This document shows, piece after piece, positions 35,621 to 48,700 of a stretch of DNA of 64,000 nucleotides (the stretch's first letter is position 1; each line of letters begins with the position of its first letter). A program made the translations under genes and the position numbers. This DNA comes from Scortum barcoo (Eukaryota; Chordata; Actinopteri; Centrarchiformes; Terapontidae): NCBI GenBank assembly GCA_023238725.1, contig CM041534.1, positions 3,918,449 to 3,982,448 of the forward strand, read 5' to 3'. The notes under the pieces were generated by a model. The model ran no database searches. It was not told the origin of the DNA and worked only from the letters and a program-made list of their open reading frames with translations.

Positions 35621-36698
35621 TAAACTCCCTTATCTTTGTGTGTTAGTGTATCAGAGTGTTGTAGTTGTTGTCGTGTTAGTGTGATTTTATGTCGACATCA
35701 CATTTTATTTCGCCCATTTCCAACTTCTGCCGCTGTGTTTATCAGACAGTTGCAGCACGAGGCTGTTCGTGCTAACTTGGCGCATTAGCTACAGAGCTAA
35801 TGCTAACAGCTTTATATAAGAGAATACTCTAGGCTTTGTTCACACCATGTGGTTGGGAGTAGGTTACCTTTAAGAACCATTTGGGCGCCATTTAACGATA
35901 GTTGGCTGTTCGTATCTTTAGCTAACGTTACCGAGTACAGTAGCTCGTGTTGTGGTTGACCGGAAGTAGTGCGTCACAGCCCGCCTTTCTGGGATAGACC
36001 GTTAACTGAAGTCAACACACCTCCAACTACATGAGGTCATCTTTGAATGTGTCAGAGTTATTCATTCATCTTTTGAACCAAAATAACACATAAAGCTGTT
36101 GCCACGCACACACGGGACCTCATCTAACGTTAATAAACAGAAGATGCCCGTTAAAAGAATCGTGGTAGGATGTTTTTTATATACATATTAACTTTATAAT
36201 GCTCTACTTCAGATGACGAAATCAGTAAATAACCTAAATAAATGTGCTGTGGCGGCTCTGTCTCTTATCAGAGAGACGAGGAACTTTATTCCTTAACAGG
36301 AGAAAGAAAGGTTTCCATCTAGAAGTTCCCAAAAGTATAATGTATGTAATAACATCCTGTTTATCATGTATTGCATAATACATTTAATAATTCCTGTGAC
36401 TAAACATCATGTGAACTCTGAAGTAACTTAGTTCTGTTTGTATTAGATGTGATATTGTGTTCATATTGTTTTTTATCTTTTTGATTTCCATCTTAGTCTA
36501 GTGATTTGTTTGTCTAATAATTGAGAGTCCAATGTTTCATGGGGTCAGGAGCAAGGTTGGTTTGTGATGGATTTAGTTTTCTTTTAAGATGATAAATCTG
36601 CACGCACTAACTAACACCATATCATGGTAACACTCTAGGGATTTGTTACTGCTTTGATGAAGCTGACGCTCACCTGACTAAAGTTCATTTACTTGCAG
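35621..36698. other. btg3: btg3 intron 1
   Basis: A 1,078-bp intron that keeps some CpG-rich sequence near its start (to about 35990) and is then AT-rich. It ends TTACTTGCAG. No further feature is seen. Confidence 0.65.
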
Positions 36699-36905
36699 AA
36701 GCTGTCCAGATGTAATGAAACACTTGTGAAATATGAGGAGAGAAATAGCAGCTGTGGTATTTTTCCTGAAGAGGCTCGTGAAGAAGGGGGAGAAGTTGGA
36801 GTCGGACAAGGTCGAGCTGTTTGTTGAGCGACTGGCCGTCGCGCTGCAGGAGAAGTTCAGGGGTCACTGGTACCCTGAAACCCCCAGCAAAGGACAGGCA
36901 TACAG
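36699..36905 (+). CDS. btg3: btg3 exon with start codon and box A start
   Basis: Acceptor TTACTTGCAG. The ATG at 36733 is preceded by an in-frame TGA at 36727-36729, so this start is secure. It encodes the BTG domain N-terminus through GQAY and ends ACAG|gtgctg. The split Arg codon continues as RCIRVNQ. Confidence 0.94.
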
Positions 36906-37968
36906 GTGCTGCTCTGTCTACTTACACTGAAAAAGTCAAACTGACTCCCATTGTTCATTGTCCTTTCATTTGCTCACAGTCAGTACACACCTCTGGAAAT
37001 ATGACTAAAATCTGTTTTGTGTGCTCTTCAGGTGCATCCGAGTGAACCAGTTTCACAGACAGGATCCTGAGCTCCTACGGGCCTGCCAGGAGAGCGGGGT
37101 TCGCTACAGAGACCTGGGACTGCCCCGTGAACTCACATTGTGGGTGGACCCCGGGGAGGTCTGTTGCAGGTGAGACTTTAGGTGAATTTAGCTTAAAGTG
37201 AACAGAATAACTCCCTGCTAACTGTCACATGTGGCTATATATTTTTGTGACTTTTGGATTGGATGTGTGTACTTCTCAGGATCACTTTATCCAGTATGAT
37301 TTTTGAGTGTTTAACAGATTTTAATGCTGTGTGTTTATCCTCCTAACTAGACAGTAATAGTGGATGCGTTTTCCCTCTGTTCCCATTGTTAGATATGGGG
37401 AGCAAAACCCGTGCTTCTCAGTTGCAAGCTTCTCCAACAACGACGAGGAAGACAAAGATGTTGCAAAGAAGGTGACCAGCGCTTTAGAGAGGGTGACGTC
37501 AGATTACCACTCCGGCTCTTCATCTGATGAGGAGAGCATACGCACTTCCCCCCTCACTATCTCCAGCAGCCGCTGTACTTATCAGGTATTGCATCATGCG
37601 TTTTATGATATCTGTGATCAAACATCCTGTACTTGTAAAATAACTGTGCTTTGTACTAGTTGTAATATTGTGTTCATAATTTTTTTTTTCCAATAACTGG
37701 GAGTCAAATGTTTCATGGAGTCATGGGCTAGGTTAGTTTGTGACTGATATGTTTCCTTTTTAAGGCGATGAATCCATCCGCTCCTATGTGGCATCCTAAG
37801 AAGATGGTACCAGGGAAAGCTCACATCCCTCCACGGCCTCACTACAGCTTCAGGCCTCGCAACAGAGCCCCCCACACTTCAAGGCATAATCTGTGGATCC
37901 CTCCTGGCTATAGAGGAGGGCCTGGATACTGGGATACGAATCAGAATGTGGCACATTGTTATAGCTAG
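36733..37968 (+). CDS. btg3: BTG anti-proliferation factor 3
   Basis: Four coding exons, 36733-36905, 37032-37169, 37393-37585 and 37765-37968, give 708 nt and 235 residues; human BTG3 has about 252. The N-terminal half is the BTG/Tob domain. It runs from MRREIAAVVFFLKRLVKK, through box A around GHWYPETPSKGQAYRCI (residues about 44-60), to box B around LPRELTLWVDPGEVCCRYGE (about 90-110). Then come VTSALERVTSDYHSGSSSDEE and a Pro/Arg-rich tail containing PMWHP. BTG/Tob proteins bind CCR4-NOT deadenylase (CNOT7/8) and slow the cell cycle; BTG3 also restrains E2F1 in mammals. The DYHSGSSS segment and MWHP tail favour BTG3 over BTG1/2 or Tob. The C-terminal tail is shorter than I recall for human. 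The gene lies 1.6 kb upstream of cxadr on the same strand. Confidence 0.96.
37032..37169 (+). CDS. btg3: btg3 exon: BTG domain box B
   Basis: Encodes CIRVNQFHRQDPELLRACQE and LPRELTLWVDPGEVCC. Acceptor GCTCTTCAG, donor GCAG|gtgaga. The 138-nt length keeps phase between split Arg codons on both sides. Confidence 0.95.
37393..37585 (+). CDS. btg3: btg3 exon: acidic and serine-rich segment
   Basis: Acceptor CCATTGTTAG completes Arg and is followed by YGEQNPCFSVASF, an acidic NNDEEDKD run, and the DYHSGSSSDEES cluster, likely phosphorylated. Donor CAG|gtattg. Confidence 0.93.
37765..37968 (+). CDS. btg3: btg3 terminal exon: Pro/Arg-rich tail
   Basis: Acceptor CCTTTTTAAG, then AMNPSAPMWHPKKMVPG and a His/Pro/Arg-rich tail to TAG at 37966-37968. 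The MWHP motif near the start matches the human C-terminal exon; the rest is divergent. Confidence 0.93.
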   Translation, partial: AMNPSAPMWHPKKMVPGKAHIPPRPHYSFRPRNRAPHTSRHNLWIPPGYRGGPGYWDTNQNVAHCYS

Positions 37969-38116
37969 GAATCGTTGTGCTTATCGTTTGCACTGGACAT
38001 TAAAGCTGAAGACAACTTTACAATGGCTGACCAATGTTTTTTTAAACATGGATTTTTATAGCTTACATATTGTTTTTGAAAGTCTTTTTGCACTTTAGAC
38101 CTGTTGTTATAGTTTG

Positions 38117-38122
38117 AATAAA
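38117..38122 (+). terminator. btg3: btg3 polyadenylation signal
   Basis: AATAAA about 150 bp after the stop codon, in an AT-rich 3' UTR. An ATTAAA lies upstream near 37998. Confidence 0.6.
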
Positions 38123-39429
38123 TCACTTGTATTAAATTAGTTATTGAAATTGGAATACTACATGTGTAGTCTTGAAGTACTGTATTTTTACAATGGAAAC
38201 ATTCATGTATACCACCTTCTGTCCTTTGTGATAAAATATTTTATTTATTCAGTGTAGAACTGTCAGATCTATAGGCTCAAAGTTAGAGTTTTATTAAACA
38301 CAATTTCCAAGCATCGTAATACTTTGTTTATTCTTCTATTTATTCTTGTGGTGTTTTTAGGATCATCCAAGTGTTCTGGTTGCAATGTCTTTTTGCAGGA
38401 GGAGTAAATGGACGAGTGTATATTACTGTGAACCCTAAAATGTGCTCATAAACAATATTATGTAGTTTATATGTGGGGACACCTATCAAAGCTATAGTTT
38501 CTATGGACAGACTTGTTGGGGGAATTCAGCTCAAAGAGACATCATTCCAGTGAAAGCCAAAAATAATAAGAGGGTTCCTTCAAATTTTGTCTGACCACTA
38601 CATAAGGGAGGTGCTGAAATATTGTGTATTTTTATGTTAGTTATTTTCTAACATGGTGGGAGCCAACATTTGTGTTCTAACTGTATTGTGAAGATGTTTG
38701 ACTGATAATGCTGCAAAATTAACCACCAACCTGTTAGTCCAGGTCACAGTCCTCCAATCTTTACTTTTCTCTTTGCTGGCATTAACTTAAAATAGTCCAC
38801 CTGGAGCATCACCAGAGAGATGTGAGCTGTGAACAGTTTTAGAGATCTATATCTTTATATATAGGTTTGACATTTATTTCAAGACTAATATGTTGACCAA
38901 ATTAAAAGTATGTACATAAAATGATTAGAAATATGAATATAAATTGATAATAAAATTTGTCAGTCAAAATACATTTTAAAGCAACATGTAAATGAAGTAT
39001 TTTGAAATAATTTTTGTCAGTCATATAAAGGCATCTGTATTACATTGATAATGTTTCATAACCACATAAAAACATCACAGAGCTTTTAACTAACTATTTG
39101 AAGCAAGGAAATGAAAAGTGAAGACATTCTGGGAACATTTGTACACAGTTTAGTTGTGAAAATGCTTTTTCTGCTTTAAGAAAAATTCATATTTTCTGAA
39201 TACTCTAACAATTTGGGATCAAAACTGTGACTGAATTGTGGGCGGAACTTGCAGAGGCATGTGGGGGCTGATATTCAGAATGAGGTTTATTACCAAGAAG
39301 GTTTCCATGTACAAGGAATGTGTCTATCTAAAATAAATACAAATATAAGGCTGACAGCAAGTTCTTTAAGTCATATAAAATAGATAACACTGGATTACAG
39401 GGGGAGGAAGTTGAAAAAAAAAAACTGAG
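38123..39429. other. Spacer between btg3 and cxadr
   Basis: An AT-rich region of 1.3 kb with no gene. The base composition changes sharply to GC- and CpG-rich at about 39440, marking the cxadr promoter. Confidence 0.7.
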
Positions 39430-39737
39430 TGAGTCACCTGGATGGGACACGGCACGCGCCTTCTCCGCCTCCGTTAATGAATCATGGGAAGGCTCCTCGT
39501 GCGCGCCTGCAGAGGGCAGCGCGAGCTCTGGTTTGGGAGAAGCCGCGCGTCACGTGACAGCTTGCGGCGCGCTCCAGTGTGCACCTGCAGAGAGGAGGAG
39601 AGGAGGAGGAGGAGGAGGAGGAGGGGCGGAGGAGTTTGGGTGCTTCAGTCGAGTCGATCCGCCGCGTTTCGCCCGAACCCAGCTCAACTTCTCCGACCAA
39701 GTTTGAGTGAACGAGGCGGCGGAATACAGCAGCGGTG
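39430..39737 (+). promoter_or_regulatory. cxadr: cxadr promoter and 5' UTR, CpG-rich
   Basis: A GC- and CpG-rich stretch upstream of the signal-peptide exon. It holds TGAGTCA (39430-39436, AP-1 type), a 10-bp palindrome GTCACGTGAC (39549-39558, E-box/CLEAR type) and a (GGA)n tract at about 39590-39634. No TATA box is seen. The transcription start is not determined. Confidence 0.55.
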
Positions 39738-39789
39738 ATGGAGCGCTTCGTGTCTGTGGTCCTCTGTGTGCTGCCGAGCCTGTTGGCAG
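39738..39789 (+). CDS. cxadr: cxadr signal-peptide exon
   Basis: ATG in the context GCGGTGATGG. It encodes 17 residues plus one base and ends GGCAG|gtaagt. The short hydrophobic exon followed by a long intron is the usual CXADR-family layout. Without the downstream exon it would not be recognisable, so confidence rests on the phase and the 5' CpG context. Confidence 0.8.
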
Positions 39790-42700
39790 GTAAGTTTCCT
39801 CTCAGCCACACTTTGACTCTCAGGAATACCTGTTTTTTTTTTTTTTTTTTTTTTACTAAAAACGGCGGTGAGTCCAGCCGCTGGGCAGCCGGGCGCTGTA
39901 ACGTTAGCATTCAGTTCAACACGGGGATAACTTTACTTTACCTTTCCTCGGCGCTGCTTTTAATGGTTAGAGGTGAATTTTCTCCGTGCTCGAACAAACC
40001 TCATGTGAATACACTTTTTTTTGTGAAAATTACAGGCAGTAAGTCCGCCCTCCGGTCAGTTTAGTCAGCTAGCTCACCACGACGAGAGTCCGCCTGAGCG
40101 CAGGTCAAACACCGAAACTAAGAAGTTAGCCTGCGTAAAATAATGGCTATTTAGTGATGTAATGTTTTTTTTCAGGCTTGGTGAGAACAGTAAGGGAACA
40201 CAAACAGATCAACAGATAAGAAATCAAAGTTTGCTGACGTTACACATTTGAATTCAGAGGTGATGTGGTTCACATTTTCCATCAGGTGTTTGTGTGTTCT
40301 CATTAAATAGTTCTTAAAATGTGCAGTGTTGTGTTTGAAGTTCCCACAGAAATGAGGTGCTGGCTGATTTCTGGGATCTTCCTCCGCGATGTCTTGTTGG
40401 ATTATCGTCTGCTGGTTAACACAATAGCTTGATCCGTTTTTAAACCTGTGGCTGTAGGACTTCAAAGTGCTGCTTTGGCCTGCCATCTGCCTGTAGTGCT
40501 GACCCCCCAAATCCTCCTCCTTCCCCAGTCTGAAATCCCAGCATATCACATTTAACTTCGCCGCATGTTTGCTCCTGTTGACAGCTTTGTTTACGTTGGT
40601 GTTACTTAGTTATTTAAATGTTTCAATGTCAAAGCCTCATCTGATGAAAGTTTAGTCCCCCCGCCTCCATCCCTTCTGTTGTTTGTTGATACTGTTTGTA
40701 GATGACAGTGTGTGGCTGTGAAACCTTTGACCACAATAGTTACTTTTAAACCATCCCTGCTTGTGCTGTCTCATAGTCAATGATTTAAAGGTGAAACTGA
40801 GATGTTCTCCACTTGGCTGGGACCGTCTTAAATGACACAGAACCAAGTGATCTCTCCGGTCTGAGCTCCACCAATTCACTATAGGTCGAACATTTAAAGT
40901 TTTTAGTTTTCTTTTTTTGAAACTTGTGGTTTGTTTTGTGAGTGTTAACTCAGGGCAGTGAATGTAGAAACACTGCCGACATTAGTTAATTATTCTTCAA
41001 ACCTGTGTGATAATGTCTTACTCTTGTCTTTAGTAAATATATGATTTAATTTTATCTGTAAGGGTGTGGCTGCTCAGTGCCCTGGAATCTGCACTGAAAC
41101 CAGCTGGTCGCTCCTCCCACTCCGAACAATAATGTGAAACTTTTGCCACAGGATCGTCCACTGGTTTCAATCGGTGACACTGTGGCAGTTATTGAAATAT
41201 TTTCAGAGGTTTTGAAGGGACGCCACAGAACCACGGTCAGGACTGTGACATTCCAGCGTGCTGATTAGTGAGAAACGGCGCGTAATAAAGAAGTGCTTTG
41301 TTTAGGATCATCTGCCACATCTCTCCATGTTGGCTGCGGCATTGAGTGTAATGTAAGGTTTACATCGTGTGTTGTTTAGCCTTTCTTTTGTCTCATGATT
41401 CACATTGTTGTGTCCACTAGTTTGGGCTCATTACCATCTTAATGGCATCACGGCCCTGTTCCACTTCAGCAGACAAGAACAGTATCTGCCAGACTCGTAG
41501 CATTCTTTGAACACGGCTTGGAAATACACAATAATGTGCTAACCTCTCTTAAATGACAAAATGACAAGTAGGCTCTTTCTGCTCCATTTCTTTGCTCTAT
41601 TTGTCCATGGGGCACTGCATAGAATATAAAATGTTGACAAAAGAAATAAAATTGGAAGAAGGAGATATTATGGGCAGTGTTCATCCAGCCTTCACATTAT
41701 AAAGGAAACGGAAGCTTTGGTCATCTTCTTGTTTGTGTCAAGTTGTTGTTATTGGTCAGAAGATTATTGTGAAGCCATTAGATAAATATCAAATACTTGG
41801 TTTGTGGAAATGTTTCAGGATGCTTTGCGTTAACTGATTGTCAGAATCTCAGCATAACATCATGGTAAAAATGTTCCTGATGAATTTCTTATTGTTAAAA
41901 GTCAAGTTAAAGCAGCTCTATGAACTTTTCATGTTGTGTTGATGTTGCTAGTCCATGTGGACAAAGGCTGTACTGTTTCACCTGATGTTAGCGTACATGT
42001 TCCCTTCGCTTCGCTTCACTCCTTCCACAAAGAGACCACTTCATCAGTTCAATTAGCAGCTGAAGCAACTCGAACTCAGCCAGAGAAAACGTCAGTGCCT
42101 TTTAGTCTGATGTCACAAAAATATCTGACCCAGTGACAGACAATAAGAATAACTATTAGGAACGAATAAAAATAGAAATAGCTGTCTTATTTGCTTATGT
42201 AGATCATATAGAAGCATCATTATTAAAACAAGACTGTTTCTTAACTAGGTAAAAACTCAATAGAGAGCTTTTTTAAAGGAAGTGACAGTACTTTCTGGAA
42301 ATGTTTTTACATAATTTAGTAGTGAAAATGCCTTTTTTCCTGCGTAATTAAAAACATTTAGCTTGAGTTTATTTGAATGGAAAAGCTTAGCCAAAACAAA
42401 ATAAGGAAATGTGCTCCCTGCTCTGGCTAGCCTGGTGCCAACTAATGTGTTTTATTGATCATCAAAGTTTTGTCAAAGAAACACTGTTTGTCTGTCACAA
42501 AACACTTTGGTCCCACCTACCCATTGACTGTTTGGGTTCGAGTGAATCCACCGACATAGGATAGACAGAGGCCTGTTGACCCTGTGAGCAGGCGCAGAAC
42601 ACAGTTACCTGATAAGCCGACAACCAAAGGCTCTGGCTAGGAACTTGTTGCCTGGTTACCTTTTTGAAAACAGACACGCAGATCCGGGGAGTGTACTTGT

Positions 42701-45700
42701 GTGTGTGTGCATATGTGTGCTCTGGTTGATCTAGAAAGCTACCCTCCCCCTCGCTTGCATGCCTGTATCACATTAGTCTTCCTTAACAGCAGAAGAAAAA
42801 TCCCTCATATTTCACAATTGCAGGGGTATTAAATATCTTCACACAATATGGTTTTGATCAGTAACTCTTATTTTGGGGAACTATTGTCACAGCTGTGAGT
42901 GTATTAATGAGGTGTTGAGTCCTGTGAAGAAATTGTTACTACTCCCCCCCCACAGATAGTAATGACTTGAGGTCACATTCACTTGTCATGATCCAGCAGT
43001 CCAATGCCACCACTTGCCTCCTGTTGGCTGAAACATGTTGCAGCCACAACCTCACTTCCAGCTGAGCAGCCGCCCTCTCTGCCCCCTGTCCTTGGAAATG
43101 AAGCAGGAACATGTAGAATCGGATTACAGTCTAGGGACACTGCTTTGTCCTCCACAATCTGATGATTGTGACGGCGCGGAGCATGAATATTCATAGCCCA
43201 TCAGACGTTAATATTTTAGCATGCCAGACGTTAATATTTTAGCATGCCAGCGCCGTACGAGCCCCGTGCCAACTCCTGTTCACCTATATGGGAGTGTGAA
43301 ACGCTGATCCTGCCTTTACCTCACCACATTACCCTACCTCTTCCCTCTTTCCCCCCTCCATTTCATATCTGAATTACTGAATGGACAAATGGCTGCCTGC
43401 TAGAGAATCGGTGATGATTAATAGTGGTGCTTGTTTCTGAGTCCTGTTAATGGCCGTGCAGCCACTCTGTATTCAGGGCTCACTCCTTTTTCACAGGTAG
43501 GGGTAAAACTGCCTTCTGGGCTGCTGCCAAAGCATTCTTGAGGGAAGATATATTATCAAGATCATACTTCAACCCCTTGGTTATAAAGTCAATGTTCCAT
43601 TCACAAATTCCCCAAGTTTGTATGTCATCTAACTTCTGTAACACTTTATTGACTTACTGACAGCAGTAGGCTCCCCAAAGGCATGCAAATTATGCTATTA
43701 CCTAAGCGCAGGAACAGTTTTGCCTTAATGACACAAATTAGTGATGATCGATTCATAAAAGTCCTGCTTTAGTGATTATGGTGGACATACTGGACCACGA
43801 TGTATTGGTTTGTTTCCATGCTTGCTCAGGTAACTTGTTTTGTTGGCTCAGCTGTCAAAACCCAAAAATATTCAATTTCCACTGAAACCAGAAAAGCAGC
43901 AGATTCTCTCATTTGAGAAGCTCAAACCATGTTGGGAATTTTCTAGACAGCTGACCTAAATGAGGGATAATGACAGGGAGGAGTTTACGCCTGACCAACC
44001 CTAGCCAATGTTAAGTTTGTTATGTCTGCCAAACACACCAGTTTGTCCTCATCCTAAAAGCCTTTTCTTTTGTAACACTAATCTTAAATGTGAAATGAGC
44101 ACTGTTTGAAAATACAAACTGGTAATTAATAGTTAAATCTGAAAGTTCACCCTGAAGTACAAGGACTAACTATCTCTTTGTTGCAATACAAGAACAAAGG
44201 TGTTTCTTCATTTTTAATGTCCTCTACCTGGATCATCAGCTGGTGAGGATGCTGACTTATTGACGGGGCATGCAGCTTTAGCCTCAGTGTTTAACACGTT
44301 TTCATGTATGTAGCCATAAAGTGCATATTTAATACAGTTTAAAACAGGTCAGCCAGAAACAATAAAAAGTCAGACGGCGTTTTTACCCAACTCCTCTTAG
44401 CCTAATGTTAGCTTAATTAGCTAGCTAGCAAACTCGGCTTACAAAATCGCGCCCTCTGGTTAGAAACAAGAAGTCTGCCTCGTCTGCCTTTATCAATAAT
44501 AACAGGACCCACTGTTTCAGAAATGAACCTTTTATTGTTATTTTTGTACACTGCTTAACGTTCAAGTTCAGCCTCATACTAAATGTTTTTTCAGTAACTT
44601 TTTAGTGATGAAAATCCTATTACATCTAAAAATATTCTTTTTGTAATTTGTGGTCAGGAGCATTTGTGTAGAAATACTTTTTCTGTATATCATAAAATTG
44701 TCTGTTTCTTCTTTTTAACAGATCAGTGTTGACATGTAATAATCATTGGTAACTTTAGGAACTGTATGCTTTTTAGGTTGTTTTACTAATGCAGTTGTTG
44801 TTTTATTTAAAAAAAAATTTTTGTTTATAATTTGTACATGTATTGCCTTAGCTCTGCCTCTGACACAGATCTCATTTAGCGGAGTGAGCGGGTAGACGCA
44901 AGGCGGAGAGTTGAAAGTAAATCTCGTCTGTTACACGGCTGCTGAAATTCTCAAAGTATGCATTGAGCTGGGATTCTACAGAGGGAGAGACATTTCCTCT
45001 GCTATCCATGTAACTTATCAGTCAAAACAAGGTCACTGCAGTGCTGATTTTCCCCGCTCTCTTGAGTCCATCAGTCATCCTCAGTGTGTCTCACTGTTAG
45101 GGCGATAAACACCCCCAAAGCACATTCATCACTTAGCCACTTGATGCCCAGCTCTGCAGCGCCCACAACGCCCTCTGCTCCTAATGAGGAATAATGGGCT
45201 GTGTGACAAATAAGCTGTTCTCGGCGATGATAATAAGGGTTTTCACGTACCTCATATCTCAGATGAACATTGCCAGAATATCATTTTTCTGTAGATAAGA
45301 GGCGTAGAAGCAGGGAAGAAGCTGCACACCAGGCAGTGAAGGAGATTTGAAGGATTTTCTTACAAAATGCTGTATAATTATTTGGAAAAAATGGCACTGG
45401 AACTCTTCAAACTATGAAAATGAAGTGAGCACATTACACTAAAAGCACAGCTATTTAATAAATGAACTATGATAAAGATATATAATAGATAGCTATGATA
45501 AAATAAATGAAAGTTTCTATTTTGGCGTTCATTTTTTCATGGTAATCCTCCTGCTGGATTTAACATCTCAGACTGTAAATATTGTGGTACACTTTTTGCT
45601 TTTGCTTCTCAAATGGAGGAAGTCGCCTATTTACACTGAGATATGGGAGTGCAAAATATACCACAGCCAGTATTCAGGTCTCTAAAGCATTACTCTGTTT

Positions 45701-48700
45701 CTAGTTCTTCCTCTTGCCTGAACTTAAAATGTTTTCCACTCTTTGCAGCTCTGTGTTCTGGTTGTTTTTGCATAATATTCTCACGGCATCTGAGCCATCT
45801 CAGTGTGAGGATACACGGTGTGGCAGGCAGGTCCCCGGGGTGCTGCATCTGCAGGTGCTGCTGTGCAGTCTGCTCCTGCTTACCTGCTAGGTAGATGTCA
45901 GTTCAGCTCTATACATGCATGGACCTCTTTTAGATGATCCTTTTTTGCATTGTTAAAGAATTGGGCTTTGTAGCAGGGTGCACAAGGGGATAAAACAATC
46001 ACTTTATCGTGGAACACAGACTTGACAATTTATTGTCACAACAAATGTTTTACTGCCACTTCTGACTTTTGACACATCATTGTGTAGATAAGCATTGTAT
46101 GTTGTATCGTGCATGTCACATTATTATCAGCTAATGTCCAGGCATTGTCTTACACACAGCTGAGTTGTGGGAAGATGATTATATTTTGTCCTTGGGCACT
46201 AAGCCCCCACTTGCGCCGCTAAGAACATTAGAGTTAATTGTGTGTCTAATCTTGAAAAATATTATGGCTTGGAAAATAAGCGACATAAGCAGAAGGTGGG
46301 GTGGAATTTTTTTTGGGTGGGGGGGGGTTAAAGCAGCTGTTGAAGGAGCCATTTTTAGCACCTCTATCTCATTGAAAAACATTACACATTGTCGACTGCG
46401 GGTATGTTTAAAAAGGCAAATAACTATTGTCTGGAGAGAGCCTCTTTCTTGATTCTGTCCCACTCGATTTTGCTCCCTGTGGTGTTGATATTCAAGTCAG
46501 CCTTTGTCTGTCTTAGTCTGATGTTTAGTCATCATAATAAATTATATAGTGAGAAATGGATTTGTTATTAAAAATGCCTGTTGCCATGCACAAAATCCTG
46601 ATCTGAACAGTTTTTACAGGGGTATGATTGCTTGTATTATAGTTTTTAGAATTACATTAAATCGGCTGTGTGGTGAAATTCCATGATGCAGGCTGAATCT
46701 TGTTAGAAGCGTTAAAGGAGTATTGATACAAAGTGACACAGAATTAGACCCAGAAAATCCCATTTCTTTTTTAACATTTGTTGCCTCATAATCAAGCTGT
46801 TGCTGAACTGGAGCCAAAAGAGTGCAGTGCACATCCTGAATATCTGAAATCTGTAAAGAGGTCACAATTGAATATAGGTTTTAATGTTAATCCAGACAGG
46901 CTCTGCCACTGTATATCTGTTCCCACATCTGCACACTGTTTATATGGCATGAAGCGAGCCTCACTGTTACTCGGTTGTGCATAAATGTCAGTGGAAATGA
47001 TAAGATGCTGTCGATCTGTTTGCAGGTGTAGGAAGACACGAAGAAAGGAAAGCTACTGTGTGTGTGAGCTGTAGCATTTCTGTGTCCCTAATCTCCTTTG
47101 CAAATGTGAATGCAAGAAAACACTTTGTTTCATGAAAGAGCATTACAGGAGATTAGATTGGATGAACCCTTTCCCCATGGGAGAATCATTAGCAGTAACA
47201 GAGCATAGAAAAATATACCCATCCAATCTTGGAGCTTGAACCTGTAAATGTAAAAATAGACATTTGGATTAGATTATGTCTTTGAATTCTGTTATTTAAA
47301 TGGTCCTTGTCCTTCTGAATAAGGGGTTATAAATGCAGTGTTCAAACTAGTGGGTCAGGCAAACCAAAATGTCAGTTGGTGCCTTTACGTTAAAGCAAGT
47401 TCAAAGTCCAAAAGGGGAGTGAAAATGTATATTGCAGAATTAATTTGAACAGGTTTTCACTACATTCAGATTTCCATTTACTCACTGTGGTTTTACAACC
47501 AGTGTCTAAAAGGAGTGTGGCTGTCTGCCACCTCCCCTCTGTTCCATTAACATTCATTAAAATGGCCTTTTCCTCGTCCTTCTGCCTCTGAAGTTATTAC
47601 TCCTGGGTCAGTGCTGGATCTATAGGTATGATGACCGGGACATCTGCTACAGTTGGGTATGGAAAAGGCTCACCGCCTGAACCACAGCAAGGTCAGCAAG
47701 CCACAACAGACATTTAATTACTGTAGTGTATCTCGCCGCCATGTGAGGAAATCGGCAGCTGGCCCAGTCGCCGTCCAGAGAGATGAGATTGAACTGAAAA
47801 TAGCTCTGTGACTGGCTGGTTTATGATGGTCAAAATGCACATTACTGCATAACCTTAATCACAAGTGCTGCTGTTTTAATAAGCAGGCACACAGGGACAG
47901 CCAGGCTGCAGTTGTTGCTGGTAAGTTCCTGAGGAACCAGCTGTTAAGTGTCTTAATGGAGCCCATGTATAATTCATGGGCACACACAGAGCTCTGTGGC
48001 TGGCTGGTTGGCTTTCTCTGGGTGTCTGGTAATTGGAAGGAGAAGAGTAAACTCCCACCTCGTCTCCAGTCACACTGGCTCAAAGCACCCAACTCTTTTT
48101 ACAAGGTGTAGGGGAGCATCAGCTCTCTGTGTAATGCCTCTGTGACAGGGCATTTATCTGATGAGAGTAAGGGGATGATTTATCAGTGACAACTAGAGTT
48201 GTAACACAACTCTACAGCTAGAGTTGTAGATTAATGACCCATGGATACATAAAAAGAGCCTGTGATTGCCTACAATGTCACCTGGCATTTTATCAACTAA
48301 AAAGTCTCCACTTCAGACTCTTATGAATCAGCCTTTAACGTGTCGTACTGTTAAATCCCAAGAGCTGGAAAGACCTTGTCAAAAAGAGATGTGAACTTTG
48401 TGTGGACATGAGAAATCCCCTGATGATGTATCTGTTGTAAGATAGTGTGGGAAAAAATCTTTGGATAGAGCACGTGGGACGTGTTTGATCCGCTGTCAAT
48501 ACGACCTGTTAAAATCACAACAGCACACTTGCCATTAAACCGGTTTAGCCATCCAGGTGTCATGCAGTGTTTTCGGGATTCGACATTTTTAAATCTGTAT
48601 CAACATAAAATTTGTTGTTTTATGTTTGCATATGCAAGCCACACCACGTAAGGGGAGAAGCCGTCATTGTGCCGCGCCTCAGTGGCTTTCACCGAAATTA

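Noticed and set aside
39482..39910. 142-codon - strand open frame over the cxadr promoter
   Set aside because: Arg/Ser/Lys runs come from the GGA and poly(T) tracts; it is antisense to the first exon and lacks domains.
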